Positions 41,074-50,566 of a stretch of 64,000 bases of DNA are shown here, piece by piece. Within the stretch, counting starts at the first letter, position 1; the number at the start of each line of letters is the position of its first letter. Both the position numbers and the translations under genes were made by a program. The notes beneath the pieces were generated by a model. It was not told the DNA's origin, searched no databases, and worked only from the letters and a program-made list of their open reading frames with translations. The DNA is from Hadesarchaea archaeon (GTDB lineage: Archaea; Hadarchaeota; Hadarchaeia; Hadarchaeales; Hadarchaeaceae): contig JAPDJH010000004.1 of NCBI GenBank assembly GCA_029259175.1, forward strand, positions 1-64,000. Direction: 5' to 3'.

Positions 41074-42513
41074 GTGAGAAAAATGGTTGGGCGATCACGC
41101 TGGCAAAACAATTTCAGCGAGTGGTTCAACGAGATAGTCCAAGTCGCGGAAATAATGGAGACCCGATATCCGGTCAAAGGACTCTACGTATGGTTGCCCT
41201 ACGGACTCAAACTGCGTAACCACGTGATTTCTGCGTTGAAGGAACTGCTCGAGCGAACCGGCCACCGAGAAGTCTTGTTTCCACTCCTGATTCCGGAAAA
41301 CCTGTTCAAAAAAGAAGCCGAGCACATCCGCGGATTCGAAGGACAGGTTTACTGGGTGACTCACGGCGGTCACGACCGATTGGACATCCGGCTGGCCCTC
41401 AGACCCACCTCCGAAACCGCAATGTACCCGATGTTCTCTCTCTGGATTCAATCCCACGCCGACCTGCCATTGAAAATCTACCAAGTGGTCAATGTGTTCC
41501 GTTATGAAACGAAAATGACCAAACCGCTCATCCGACTGCGCGAGGTCACCACCTTCAAGGAGGCACACACCGCCCACGCCACCGCCGAAGACGCCGAACG
41601 CCAGATCCGAGAAGCGATCCAGATCTACAAACAATTTTTCGACAGGCTCTGCATACCCTACATTATAACCAAGCGGCCCAGCTGGGACACTTTTGCCGGT
41701 GCTGTGTACTCCATTGCTTTCGACACGCTGGCACCAGACGGACGGACCCTCCAAATCGGAACCGTTCACAATTTGGGACAGAACTTCTCGAGGGTTTACG
41801 ACGTTCAGTACGAGCGCGTGGACGGCTCTTACGAGCACGTGTACCAGACGTGCTACGGAATTTCGGAGCGAGCTATCGCGGCCCTCATAATGGTGCACGG
41901 GGACGATATCGGGATGTGTCTGCCCCCAGAGTTCGCACCGATTCAGGTGGTCATCGTTCCGATCCCCTACAAGGACGTTCAAGCTCCAATCGAGCAAACG
42001 TGCACCGAAATATATGAAAGGCTCAAGCAAGCGGGTCTAAGGGTCGAGCTCGATCTCCGAGATCTGAGACCAGGAAACAAGTACTATTACTGGGAGCGTC
42101 GCGGAGTGCCACTCCGAATAGAACTCGGCCCTACCGACCACGCAAATCAGAGGGTGACTGCCGTGCGCAGGGACACTGGCGAACGAATCCACGTCCCGCT
42201 TGACCGGGTGGCGGAGCGAGTACCCCAATTATTGAGAGAGATCGAAACGAGCATGAGAAGGCGTGCGTGGGAAGAATTCCGGAAAAGAATAAAAACAATT
42301 GCCAGTGTGGACGAACTCCAAAACGCAATTCACAACCGAAACGTGGGCAGGGTTCCGTGGTGCGGCAATGAGAAGTGCGGCTTGGAAATCGAGGAAAGAG
42401 TAGAGGGAAGTGTGCTGGGCGAAGAACTCTTCACTGAAGCCCCGAAAAACCGTTCGTGTGTGGTGTGCTTCCAGCAAGCAAACAAATGGCTCGTGGTCGC
42501 GCGGACCTATTGA
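41074..42513 (+). CDS. proS: prolyl-tRNA synthetase, archaeal/eukaryotic type
   Basis: Class II synthetase of 479 residues charging tRNA-Pro. Motif 2 region VNVFRYETKMTKPLIRLREV, motif 1 part KGLYVWLPYGLKLRNHV and motif 3 MVHGDDIGMCLPPEFAPIQVV are evident, followed by the anticodon-binding domain and the type-specific C-terminal zinc domain (PWCGNEKCGLEIEE and RSCVVCFQ). The start may be GTG at 41074 or ATG at 41083. Overlaps the convergent PfkB gene by 7 bp. Confidence 0.96.
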   Translation: MRKMVGRSRWQNNFSEWFNEIVQVAEIMETRYPVKGLYVWLPYGLKLRNHVISALKELLERTGHREVLFPLLIPENLFKKEAEHIRGFEGQVYWVTHGGHDRLDIRLALRPTSETAMYPMFSLWIQSHADLPLKIYQVVNVFRYETKMTKPLIRLREVTTFKEAHTAHATAEDAERQIREAIQIYKQFFDRLCIPYIITKRPSWDTFAGAVYSIAFDTLAPDGRTLQIGTVHNLGQNFSRVYDVQYERVDGSYEHVYQTCYGISERAIAALIMVHGDDIGMCLPPEFAPIQVVIVPIPYKDVQAPIEQTCTEIYERLKQAGLRVELDLRDLRPGNKYYYWERRGVPLRIELGPTDHANQRVTAVRRDTGERIHVPLDRVAERVPQLLREIETSMRRRAWEEFRKRIKTIASVDELQNAIHNRNVGRVPWCGNEKCGLEIEERVEGSVLGEELFTEAPKNRSCVVCFQQANKWLVVARTY

Positions 42514-43391
42514 ATTTGCTTCATGGCTTCCAACACTTCTGTTTCTGACGGAAAGCCGACAGGCCCTCGGTACCGGATCTTGAGCCCCGCTGAGGCAGAT
42601 GCGAATCGAGCAGCGTCAACGGCATCGCGCGTGCTGAGATAGCGGCACAAAAACGCTGCACCAAACACGTCACCGGCACCCGTGACATCGAAAACGGGAA
42701 CCTCCAGCGTTTTTACTTCCACGACTCGATCATCGCACAAAATCAATACCGGATCCTTGCCGCGTGTGATTATCACTATCTGCGGTCCGGCCTTCCTGAA
42801 TTCCTCCATGGCTTTCTCAACATCCGCCCCGAGAATGTTTATTTCTTCCAGTCCGACTTTCACCACATCGCAGTGCTTCAAGTAGGGTGAAAGATCTCTC
42901 GGCTTCACTTCCACCTTTCCATCTGCTCCTATCTCGCGGAGCACACCCTGAGGGTCAAACATCACCACCCCGCCCTGAGCCTTCAAATGGGCTAAGAGTT
43001 CTGGCGAGACCTCACCCGCTATGGGTGAAACATAGAATCCGGACGCGTCCAGGTAATCGGCGGGGATGTCCTGCTGTGTGATGGGGGGTGCGATGTGGCG
43101 GCAGACTTGAGTGCGCCGCCCCTGTTCGTCGTAGGTGTTCTCAAAGGTCGTGGTGTGTTCGCCCACGACCACCATCCCTTTGGTGTCCAGCCCCAACTTG
43201 CTGTAAATAGGCGGGAAGAGTTCGACAAAGTCCCTGCCGACCTTGCTGACCAATCCAACGCTCCGGCGCAGGTTTACCGCCGCCAGCCCCGCATAAGTGG
43301 GGGCGCCGCCGAGCACATTCTCTATTGTGCCCCACGGGAAGCGGTTGTGGTCGACTGCCACATGGCCGATGACTATGAGATCAAACGCCAT
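42507..43391 (-). CDS. PfkB-family sugar kinase, possible myo-inositol kinase
   Basis: A 294-residue ribokinase-fold kinase. It has the N-terminal IGHVAVDHNRF and ENVLGGAPTYAGLAAVNL (substrate Gly motif), and the C-terminal signature VFDVTGAGDVFGAAFLCRYL with the catalytic Asp. Family substrates include sugars, nucleosides and, in Thermococcus, myo-inositol. Because it starts 1 bp downstream of the ino1 stop, a role in inositol metabolism is plausible but is inferred from neighbourhood only. Confidence 0.87.
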   Translation of the reverse strand: MAFDLIVIGHVAVDHNRFPWGTIENVLGGAPTYAGLAAVNLRRSVGLVSKVGRDFVELFPPIYSKLGLDTKGMVVVGEHTTTFENTYDEQGRRTQVCRHIAPPITQQDIPADYLDASGFYVSPIAGEVSPELLAHLKAQGGVVMFDPQGVLREIGADGKVEVKPRDLSPYLKHCDVVKVGLEEINILGADVEKAMEEFRKAGPQIVIITRGKDPVLILCDDRVVEVKTLEVPVFDVTGAGDVFGAAFLCRYLSTRDAVDAARFASASAGLKIRYRGPVGFPSETEVLEAMKQIQ

Positions 43392-43392
43392 G

Positions 43393-44466
43393 TCACCGCT
43401 CTCGCTTGCCCTCTATAAACTCTTCCACCATCCGCCTCGCTTCCGTGTCTGGGATCTGAACCGGCGGATGCTTGAAGCAGTACGCTGAGATGCTCGTCAG
43501 CGGTCCGGCGATTTTTCGATCGAGTGCCAGCTTCACGGCACGTATGGCATCAATTACCACTCCGGCACTGTTGGGAGAGTCCTCGACCGATAACTTCACG
43601 TCTAGGTAGAGAGGAACATCTCCGAACTTTCGCCCCTTGATATAGATGTAGCAGATCTTGCGGTCGTTAAGGAAGGGCACGTAATCGCTGGGACCAATCC
43701 GCAACGGCACCTCATAGGGTATCTGGCTTGCCACTGCCTCCGTTTTGCTTATTCGCTTGGAGCTCAGGCGTTCTTCCTCAAGCATGTTGAGAAAATCGGT
43801 GTTGCCCCCAATGTTTAGCTGATAGCTCTCCTCCACCTGCACTCCGCGGTCTATGAGAAGTTTGGTTAGGGTACGATGCAAAATGGTGGCCCCCACTTGC
43901 GACTTTATGTCGTCCCCCGCACACGGCAGACCTGCATCTTCAAATCGCTTTGCCCACTCCTTGTCCGAAACTATGAACTCAGGAATACAGTTTACGAACG
44001 CACAACCGGCTTTGAGGGCTTGCTCGGCATAGAAGCGGGTGCCGTTATAGCTCCCGACCGGCAGGTAATTGATCAGGATCTCGGCTCCGCTGTCCTCGAG
44101 TACCTTGGCAACATCTACTGGTTTCTTGGTCGTGTCCACTTGAATGACGGGTTTGAGATACTTGCCGAGACCGTCCAAGACTGGAGCCTGTTGGACTTCA
44201 ACGTCCAGCTTTGGTACGTCGCTGAACTTGATCGTGCAGTTCGGCGGAGTGAAGATAGCCTCGGCCAAATCCTTGCCCACTTTGTTGGCGTCCACATCGA
44301 AGGCCGCCACGAATTCGATGTCCCGGATGTGGTATCCGCCGAAGTTTACGTGCATCAGGCCTGGAATGAACTGATCCTCGCGCGCGTCCTTGTAGTACTC
44401 CACCCCCTGAACCAGCGAGGACGCACAGTTCCCAACTCCAGCTATCGCTACTCTGATCTTTCCCAT
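43393..44466 (-). CDS. ino1: myo-inositol-1-phosphate synthase
   Basis: NAD-dependent isomerase making inositol 1-phosphate from glucose 6-phosphate. From the ATG at 44466, preceded by GGAAGGTGAT, it has 357 residues, the short prokaryotic form. The Rossmann start is [20 protein letters not shown]; other family parts are [58 protein letters not shown] (catalytic-site Lys region) and [13 protein letters not shown]. The product can feed inositol phospholipids or di-inositol phosphate, and a CDP-alcohol transferase gene lies 0.6 kb upstream. Confidence 0.96.
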   Translation of the reverse strand: MGKIRVAIAGVGNCASSLVQGVEYYKDAREDQFIPGLMHVNFGGYHIRDIEFVAAFDVDANKVGKDLAEAIFTPPNCTIKFSDVPKLDVEVQQAPVLDGLGKYLKPVIQVDTTKKPVDVAKVLEDSGAEILINYLPVGSYNGTRFYAEQALKAGCAFVNCIPEFIVSDKEWAKRFEDAGLPCAGDDIKSQVGATILHRTLTKLLIDRGVQVEESYQLNIGGNTDFLNMLEEERLSSKRISKTEAVASQIPYEVPLRIGPSDYVPFLNDRKICYIYIKGRKFGDVPLYLDVKLSVEDSPNSAGVVIDAIRAVKLALDRKIAGPLTSISAYCFKHPPVQIPDTEARRMVEEFIEGKRER

Positions 44467-44570
44467 CGAAATCACCTTCCAATATCTAAAGTAATTCCTT
44501 ATGATAAAACACGCAGATATTTTTAAGGATTCGCCCCTTTCGTCAGATAGCCGAATTTGGTCCGGGTCCA

Positions 44571-44984
44571 TTACGCCGAGGGGGCAGTCATGGTCGCGGC
44601 CCACGCTTCAGCAGACGTTGGGCTTGCTGCTCCACCGACCGCCGATGCCCACATGTCTCCAGGATAGGTGCCGGTTCCAAATAGTGCACCAGACCAACTG
44701 TCTATCTCTGTAGAAGGCGTCACTGAAGGTGCTACGCTTGGCCCGGGTGCCGTGAGAACCCAAGCACCAATAGCAGCTATTCCAATGATGATCACAGCGG
44801 CCGCAACCCAAGGAAGCCTCTCACTCATCTTGCTCCTCCTCTCCCGCCTGATTTCTTCTTCTACTATTTTTTTCGGTGCCCGAACCCGCTTCGGAGTATA
44901 GTCCAGCCTTACCTTGCACCTCGGGCACTCGCGAGGGTTGGGCACCCGGGGCTTCCACTCATAACCGCAACGAGGGCACTTCAT
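44571..44984 (-). CDS. zinc-ribbon membrane protein
   Basis: A 137-residue protein with an N-terminal zinc ribbon (KCPRCGYEW and [12 protein letters not shown], CxxC-15-CxxC), a basic linker ([19 protein letters not shown]), a transmembrane helix ([19 protein letters not shown], about residues 59-78) and a Pro/Ser/Thr/Ala-rich external tail ([19 protein letters not shown]). The ribbon is probably cytoplasmic. Such proteins are common in archaea and have no assigned role. It lies between the two inositol lipid genes on the same strand. Confidence 0.75.
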   Translation of the reverse strand: MKCPRCGYEWKPRVPNPRECPRCKVRLDYTPKRVRAPKKIVEEEIRRERRSKMSERLPWVAAAVIIIGIAAIGAWVLTAPGPSVAPSVTPSTEIDSWSGALFGTGTYPGDMWASAVGGAASPTSAEAWAATMTAPSA

Positions 44985-45021
44985 CGGTACATCTTTTCAC
45001 TCTACCATAAAAAAATTTTTT

Positions 45022-45633
45022 CTATGCTAGCCTTCGCTTTGCCACCGCCAATCGATGGATGACGGTGATATGAGACAATGCTGCAACTATTACCAAAGCG
45101 TAACCTATCAAACCGATTAGGCCCCCAAAAGCCAAAATCAGCAGACGCTCGCCACGTTCGGCCACACCCACATCCAGTCTATCTGCGCCAGCCGCTTCAG
45201 CTCGCGCTCTCACATAACTCACAAGCAAGCTACCGGAAAGAGCGAGAAATCCCCACACCCAGCCGGACAATCCAAGAATCTCCGGTGGACCTCCCCACAC
45301 GATGCCCGCGATCACGAAGAAATCCACGTAGCGATCAACCGTGGAATCCAAAACCCCTCCAAAGCGTGTCACTTGGCCAGAAATTCGAGCTACAGCACCA
45401 TCTATGGCGTCTAGCCCTCCACACAAAAGCAGAAAAACTGCTCCCAATGCGTGATTTCCTTGGGCAAACAACAATGCGGAGATCGTCCCAGTTACTAGCC
45501 CTAGAAAGGTGAGCGAATCGGGAGAAATTCCGACTTTGGCCACCTTCTCGGCCACAGGGGTTGTGAGTTTTTCTGCTCGTTCACGTAACCGGCTCAGCAC
45601 GCCAATCCACAACTTCTTTTTTGACCACAACAT
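45022..45633 (-). CDS. CDP-alcohol phosphatidyltransferase, probable archaetidylinositol phosphate synthase
   Basis: Membrane enzyme of 203 residues with the family signature D-G-x2-A-R-x8-G-x3-D-x3-D, seen in LDAIDGAVARISGQVTR then GGVLDSTVDRYVD. In archaea this group transfers CDP-archaeol to inositol 1-phosphate, and the nearby ino1 supports that reading; archaetidylglycerol or serine products cannot be excluded. Five to six hydrophobic segments. The ATG at 45633 is 16 bp from the divergent endonuclease gene start, so leaders are very short. Confidence 0.87.
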   Translation of the reverse strand: MLWSKKKLWIGVLSRLRERAEKLTTPVAEKVAKVGISPDSLTFLGLVTGTISALLFAQGNHALGAVFLLLCGGLDAIDGAVARISGQVTRFGGVLDSTVDRYVDFFVIAGIVWGGPPEILGLSGWVWGFLALSGSLLVSYVRARAEAAGADRLDVGVAERGERLLILAFGGLIGLIGYALVIVAALSHITVIHRLAVAKRRLA

Positions 45634-45649
45634 AAGAGTTATGGAGAGC

Positions 45650-46483
45650 ATGATATGGCTGGGACCTGCAGGAGTTCCGGTGACTTCTAAAGACCGAAGC
45701 ACGGCTGGAGGCCTGCTACGGGTTAAAGAACTGGGGCTCAACGCCATGGAAGTGGAGTTCGTCAGAGGGGTTACTCTAAGTGTTGAAGCTGCGCGAGAAG
45801 TCGGCAAGATCGCGAAAAAGCTGAAAATCAAACTTTCGGTTCACTGTCCCTACTTCATCAACCTCTGCTCACCCGAGAAAAAGAAAGTGGAAGCTTCAAA
45901 AAAACGCATTATAGAATCTGCAAGGCGTGCTTCAGCCATGGGAGCTGATATCGTTGTCTTCCATCCGGGCTACTACGGAAAACTCTCTCCCGAAGAGGCG
46001 TACGAGTTGGTGAAGAGTGCTGATGAGGACATGGTTGATCGTCTGAGAGGCGAAGGTATTCGAAAGGTTAAGCTGGGACACGAGACCACAGGAAAACTCA
46101 GTGCTTTTGGGACTCTAGATGAAATTGTGCGATTGTGTCGGGAAGTTCCGCAAAGCGTTCCAGTTGTGGATTTTGCCCACATCTACGCGCGCCAAGGCGG
46201 AAAAATCGATTATGAAAAAATTTTTGAAAAGCTTAAGCCCTTGAAACTGAAACACCTGCACGCCCACTTCACGTCGATGGAGTGGACCCCTGCAAAAAAC
46301 GGAAAGGGGGGGAATGAGCGGCGACACCTGCCTCTGAAAGTCGGAAAACCTCCCTTCAAGCCCTTGGCACGAGAAATCCTGAAGCGAAAGATAAACATCA
46401 CTATAATCTCCGAATCTCCGGTGCTGGAGCTCGACTCTTTAGAGATGAAAAAGATTTTCGAAAAGCTAGGTTATCGGTTTTAG
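45650..46483 (+). CDS. endonuclease IV-like AP endonuclease family 2 protein
   Basis: TIM-barrel protein of 277 residues similar to archaeal endonuclease IV (Nfo), which incises DNA at abasic sites. It starts MIWLGPAGVPVTSKDRSTAGG, the usual archaeal N-terminus, and has LSVHCPYFINLCSP, VFHPGYYGKLSPEEA, LGHETTGKLSAFGTLDEIV (metal Glu) and VPVVDFAHIYARQGG, HLHAHFTSMEW and IISESPVLELDS with the expected His, Asp and Glu ligands. ATG at 45641 is an alternative start. Overlaps the hisS 3' end by 18 bp. Confidence 0.9.
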   Translation: MIWLGPAGVPVTSKDRSTAGGLLRVKELGLNAMEVEFVRGVTLSVEAAREVGKIAKKLKIKLSVHCPYFINLCSPEKKKVEASKKRIIESARRASAMGADIVVFHPGYYGKLSPEEAYELVKSADEDMVDRLRGEGIRKVKLGHETTGKLSAFGTLDEIVRLCREVPQSVPVVDFAHIYARQGGKIDYEKIFEKLKPLKLKHLHAHFTSMEWTPAKNGKGGNERRHLPLKVGKPPFKPLAREILKRKINITIISESPVLELDSLEMKKIFEKLGYRF

Positions 46484-47728
46484 TTTCTTGATCGCTTTCT
46501 CAACGCCCATCTGTTCTTGCTTCCCCGACTTCATATCCCGGAGCACCACACGCCCAGCCGCTCGCTCCGCCGGGCCTATGAGCACCACGTAAGATACGCC
46601 GAGCGCGTTCGCGTGGGCGAGGGATTTCGCGAGCTTTCGATCGGCGAGCTCTAATTCAGTGGAGATGCCTTGGCGTCGGAAGTCCAATGCTATTCTAAAG
46701 GCCTCTGGAACGTCTTCTCCCGTAACGGGGATCACCATCACTTTTGGTTCCGTGGAAAACGACAGAGATTTCGATTCTAGAACCAGCTTGGCCAAACGAT
46801 CGACGCCGAACCCCACGCCTGTGGCGGGGGTGGGGGGTCCGCCTAGCGTTTCAACGAGAGTATCATAACGTCCCCCGCCAGCGACCTGCACCCCCCGCAC
46901 GTAGATCTCAAAAACCACTCCGGTGTAGTAATCGAGCCCGCGCGCTATGCTCAAATCGACGCTGAACGGTATTTTCAAAGAGCGCAAGAAATTCAGGATT
47001 CGAGCAAAGTCCTGCAGAGAAGACCTGTCGACAAAAGTTGACGGAAGTTCCTCCAGGACATCCGGTGTGCCCTTGGTGGAAAACACCTTTTTGAGTTCTT
47101 GGGCTCTGTCACTGCTCATGCCCGCCCGCTTCAGTTCACGGTCAATGCGCTCTTCATCTTTAGAATCTACGGCGCGGAGGATTGGATCTTGGTCTCTTTC
47201 TTGAACTCCCGATGCCCTGAGGGCCCTGCGAAGGATGTCCACGTTGCCTATTCGTAGATCCCAAGAGGAGAACCCCAATTCCCTCATTGCTTCAGTAGCG
47301 GTAAGGATCACTTCAACATCGCACGCGGGGTTGCTGCTCCCTATCACTTCGGCCCCGGCTTGGTAGAACTGTCTCCACCGGAAGGCTTGGGGCTCCTCAT
47401 AGCGGAAGCAGTGCCCAAAGTAGCAGAGCTTGAGTGGTTTTGGTGCGGACTTGAGATGCTGAGCATAGAGCCGGATCACGGGCGCTGTGAGCTCCGGTCT
47501 CAGGGCCAGATCGCGGCCGGATTTGTCTCTGAACGCGTAGAGCTGTTTAACCACCTCGCTGCCGCTCTTGCGTGTAAACAAGTCCAAATGTTCAAACATG
47601 GGTGTCTCGACCTCCTGATATCCGAATCTTTGAAACACTGAAGCGAGAGTTTTGGTGACCCCGCGTATGCTATTCAGTTCCTCTCCCATGAGGTCCCGAG
47701 TTCCTCGAGGGGTCTGAAAATCAGTCAA
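46466..47728 (-). CDS. hisS: histidyl-tRNA synthetase
   Basis: Class II synthetase of 420 residues charging tRNA-His. Motif 1 is in YQEVETPMFEHLDLF, motif 2 in CYFGHCFRYEEPQAFRWRQF with QAGAEVIGS, and the histidine-specific peptides IARGLDYYTGVVFEIY and GGRYDTLVE are present. The C-terminal anticodon domain follows (VMVIPVTGEDVPEAF). The aglB stop overlaps its start by 4 nt, so the two genes are co-transcribed. Confidence 0.97.
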   Translation of the reverse strand: MTDFQTPRGTRDLMGEELNSIRGVTKTLASVFQRFGYQEVETPMFEHLDLFTRKSGSEVVKQLYAFRDKSGRDLALRPELTAPVIRLYAQHLKSAPKPLKLCYFGHCFRYEEPQAFRWRQFYQAGAEVIGSSNPACDVEVILTATEAMRELGFSSWDLRIGNVDILRRALRASGVQERDQDPILRAVDSKDEERIDRELKRAGMSSDRAQELKKVFSTKGTPDVLEELPSTFVDRSSLQDFARILNFLRSLKIPFSVDLSIARGLDYYTGVVFEIYVRGVQVAGGGRYDTLVETLGGPPTPATGVGFGVDRLAKLVLESKSLSFSTEPKVMVIPVTGEDVPEAFRIALDFRRQGISTELELADRKLAKSLAHANALGVSYVVLIGPAERAAGRVVLRDMKSGKQEQMGVEKAIKKLKPIT

Positions 47729-49938
47729 GTGATCACCGAATGATTTACTTTGTAAATCCTAACATATTGGTTCGAACTGGTAAAGACTTCATCCAAGAAA
47801 TCAATGCCCCCCACGTCACGGATGGCCACCGGCAGCTCACGGTTCGAGACCTCGGCGGAAACCCCCTCGACCAGTTTGGCTTGGGTCACCTGATTGTTAT
47901 TCACGAAGACCAGCAGGGTTTCGTCGATGGCGGGGGATGAGGGCGAATAGAACTGAGCAGAGTAGTCAAAGCGGCGGCCTCCGATCAAAGACGGGTTATA
48001 GAAGAGAAATGCAAATCCGTCCAGTTCTTGCTGGGAGCCTCCCGACTCCACGTACGCGCGGCCAGCATTCTGGTCGACTACCACTCGCTCACGGCCGGAA
48101 CCGAAGTTGAAAACCAGTTTGTTTCCTTCCTGCGTGATGCTAGTGGTGCTCCGGAGCTCCGGTGAACCCAAAAGGATCGGAACAGGTTCCCAGTACTGAT
48201 AGTACTTGTAGGCGTTGGAGATCTCGTCTATGGTGAACAAAATATAGTCGATGCACACACCATACTCATCGCGATAGGTCTTCAGGTACCATCGCAGCTC
48301 GTTCTCGGTTGAGTAGGGGAAGAACTGAATGTCTGGTCTGCGTCCGTTCACCGTGTACGCGCGCGCGCCCTCGTTGACCCCGTACATGTAAGCTCGGCCG
48401 TTTTTGACATAGTAAATGTAATCCGGCGGGCGAGGCGTGAAAGATGGGTTGTTCTCCCATGTCCCCTCTTGGGCTGTGACCTCAGTTCCGTCCACAACAG
48501 TCATGCGATCGGTCGCGCCAGTTAAGAGGTGGCCAAAAGACCATTGAATCGAGATAATATCGTTTTCAGATGTGTTGGTCTGAATCCAGTCGAAAGCCTC
48601 CATGAGAGCGGGATCAAGACCAATTCCGTGCCATTCAGTTGGAGGGGTGGTAACACGGGCAGCGGAGACCGCATTGTAAAAAAACGCGGCAGAGAAGAAG
48701 AGAACCACCACCAACACCAGCAAAGGGCGCTGAAAGCTTTTCAGCCATTCCCAGTTGGGATCGAAGCTCAGATCTCTGAGCCACCGAACAATGGTCGCTG
48801 CCCCCAGTCCAGCCATAACGGGGACGAAAGGCCACCACACACGCTCAAAACGGGCTTGTCCCTTGCCCGGCCATATGAGTGCCAATAAGACGATAAGGGT
48901 GGCCAGCAACAATAAATGGGGTCTCTGCCGCTTCCAGATACACAGAATCAAGGTCACTCCGACGAAGAGGAGAACAATGTTTGTGATTAATGGATCTCGG
49001 TAAAAAGATCCTATCACGTCGTTCAGAGAAGAAGGAGCCTGCATCTCCGACGCGTAACGGGGAAAGGCGATCCCCGCTCCCCCGCCGAGCGGAATTCCCA
49101 GATATCCGAGCATGGTGGTGGAAAAACCAATCCAAAAGTTAGGAGAAAGCCCTGTGAGCCCACAGTAGACAATCGTGGCTATCACCAAAACCGCGATACA
49201 CCCTAAGAGAAACTGAAAGTGGGTTTTAATCGCGTGATAGGCTGCACCATAGAGGTCGTCAAAGCGTTTCATCAACTTGCCTCCAAAAGCTAGTAAAAGC
49301 ACGAAAATTATCCCTAGCGCCAACGCAGCTGTGATATAGAGCGCCCCCGTCCAGCAGAAAAGGAACAATCCCATGAGAAGACCGGCCAGCAGGGTATCTC
49401 GCGCTAGCGTTTCTCGGTTGGTCTTGAACAAGCGGACTAATCCGTAGAAAGTCCACGAAGCGAACAGGGTTATGGTCGGCTCACGGTCAAATGCCCCGAT
49501 CTTGTGCCAATAGATAGTGGAGACCATGGTGGCCATAAAGAAGACCGCAAAAATGCCGGCCGCGCGCCCGCCGAGTTCTCGAGCCGTCAGATAGACAGGG
49601 ATGAGGGTCAAGCAAAAAAGAAAGGGACCGTAAAATCTAACTACATCCATTAAAGAAACGGAAGGCGACAGTGCATGAACTCCCCGATAAATCATCACGG
49701 CAAGCAGGGGTTGAAGCTGCTGAGGCTCGAACTTCCATCCATACGGGGCGTGCGACCAAGGATTGGTCTCTGCCAGCCCATTGGTTGAGTTGATTACCTT
49801 GGCCTCATCATATACCCAGCCACTGTCGGAGGTCGTGAGAGTGTCATAGCGCTCACCCGGTATAGACACTATTGAGAACGAGAGCCACATCATCGCAAGT
49901 AGATAGACAACTATTGCCCATTTCCAATATCTGCCCAT
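47725..49938 (-). CDS. aglB: STT3/AglB oligosaccharyltransferase with degenerate WWDYG motif
   Basis: Transfers lipid-linked glycan to Asn of surface proteins. The 737-residue protein has an N-terminal multi-span domain (residues 1-440) with the DxD-like IGAFDREPTITL motif and a YASEMQAPSS loop corresponding to the TIxE/SVxE motif, then an extracellular domain. The sequon-binding WWDYG motif appears as IISIQWSFGHLLTG, where the first Trp and the Asp are replaced. A DEISNAYKYYQYW segment may be the DK motif. It lies upstream of a surface glycan island. Activity is probable but the altered motif raises doubt about sequon choice. Confidence 0.88.
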   Translation of the reverse strand: MGRYWKWAIVVYLLAMMWLSFSIVSIPGERYDTLTTSDSGWVYDEAKVINSTNGLAETNPWSHAPYGWKFEPQQLQPLLAVMIYRGVHALSPSVSLMDVVRFYGPFLFCLTLIPVYLTARELGGRAAGIFAVFFMATMVSTIYWHKIGAFDREPTITLFASWTFYGLVRLFKTNRETLARDTLLAGLLMGLFLFCWTGALYITAALALGIIFVLLLAFGGKLMKRFDDLYGAAYHAIKTHFQFLLGCIAVLVIATIVYCGLTGLSPNFWIGFSTTMLGYLGIPLGGGAGIAFPRYASEMQAPSSLNDVIGSFYRDPLITNIVLLFVGVTLILCIWKRQRPHLLLLATLIVLLALIWPGKGQARFERVWWPFVPVMAGLGAATIVRWLRDLSFDPNWEWLKSFQRPLLVLVVVLFFSAAFFYNAVSAARVTTPPTEWHGIGLDPALMEAFDWIQTNTSENDIISIQWSFGHLLTGATDRMTVVDGTEVTAQEGTWENNPSFTPRPPDYIYYVKNGRAYMYGVNEGARAYTVNGRRPDIQFFPYSTENELRWYLKTYRDEYGVCIDYILFTIDEISNAYKYYQYWEPVPILLGSPELRSTTSITQEGNKLVFNFGSGRERVVVDQNAGRAYVESGGSQQELDGFAFLFYNPSLIGGRRFDYSAQFYSPSSPAIDETLLVFVNNNQVTQAKLVEGVSAEVSNRELPVAIRDVGGIDFLDEVFTSSNQYVRIYKVNHSVIT

Positions 49939-49986
49939 GTATACCCTTTAAAATGAAGCGCAGAAGGTTTAAGAATGTGTAGAAGC

Positions 49987-50262
49987 CTACTTCTTTTTCT
50001 TCTTTTCCTCTTTGGGGCTCTCCGTAACTGGTGCCACTTCTTTCGTGGTTGCCATGATCCACCCGAGCCAGACGCCGAGCGCTGAAACCACCCATACACC
50101 TACCGCCACAGGAATAACGATGAACCAAGACGAAGTCGTCGCGTACTCGAAGAGACCAAAGTTAAGCCAACCGAGTTTTGCCAGCACGAAGCCCACGTAC
50201 AACGCGAACACGATGGCCCCGACAACACAGAGCACTGCACCAAGGGCTCTTGTCTTTCCCAA
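49987..50262 (-). CDS. small membrane protein with lysine-rich tail
   Basis: A 91-residue protein with two transmembrane segments (about 8-30 and 47-69) and a charged cytoplasmic tail ending PKEEKKKKK. The loop between (KLGWLNFGLFEYATTSSW) is aromatic. It is 48 bp upstream of aglB on the same strand but the T-rich gap suggests separate control. No family recognised. Confidence 0.68.
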   Translation of the reverse strand: MGKTRALGAVLCVVGAIVFALYVGFVLAKLGWLNFGLFEYATTSSWFIVIPVAVGVWVVSALGVWLGWIMATTKEVAPVTESPKEEKKKKK

Positions 50263-50331
50263 ACACTCACCCCCTTATCTCTCACAAAACCGCTTAAAAA
50301 GATTTTTCTCGCCAGTTCACAATTAATTTGT

Positions 50332-50409
50332 GGGCCCGTAGCCTAGCCAGGATAGGGCGTCGGCCTTCTAAGCCGAAGGTCGTGGGTTCGAATCCCACCG
50401 GGCCCGCCA
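50332..50409 (+). tRNA. tRNA-Arg (anticodon TCT)
   Basis: Complete cloverleaf. Acceptor GGGCCCG pairs with CGGGCCC; the D arm contains AGCCAGGAT; the anticodon stem-loop is CGGCCTTCTAAGCCG with anticodon TCT; the T arm is GTGGGTTCGAATCCCAC. Discriminator G is at 50406 and CCA is encoded at 50407-50409. No intron. It reads AGA codons. It marks the left side of the sulfate and glycan region; I see no second copy of its 3' end that would indicate an integrated element. Confidence 0.98.
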
Positions 50410-50566
50410 ACTAACTTATTTTTGCGATCCTCCTCTCTCAGTGGCCGAACAAAAACCAAGCCGCAAATTTTTACTGAAAATTCTCACGCTCTGCATTTTT
50501 CCACATGAGCCTGAGCCCCTCGCGCAAATAGTATGTCACAAGCCAAAATCACGCTGAACCCTGCTC

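Noticed and set aside
50332-50409. tRNA-Arg as an attachment site of an integrated element
   Set aside because: No integrase gene and no second copy of the tRNA 3' end were found in the window, so the sulfate/glycan region cannot be called an integrated element.
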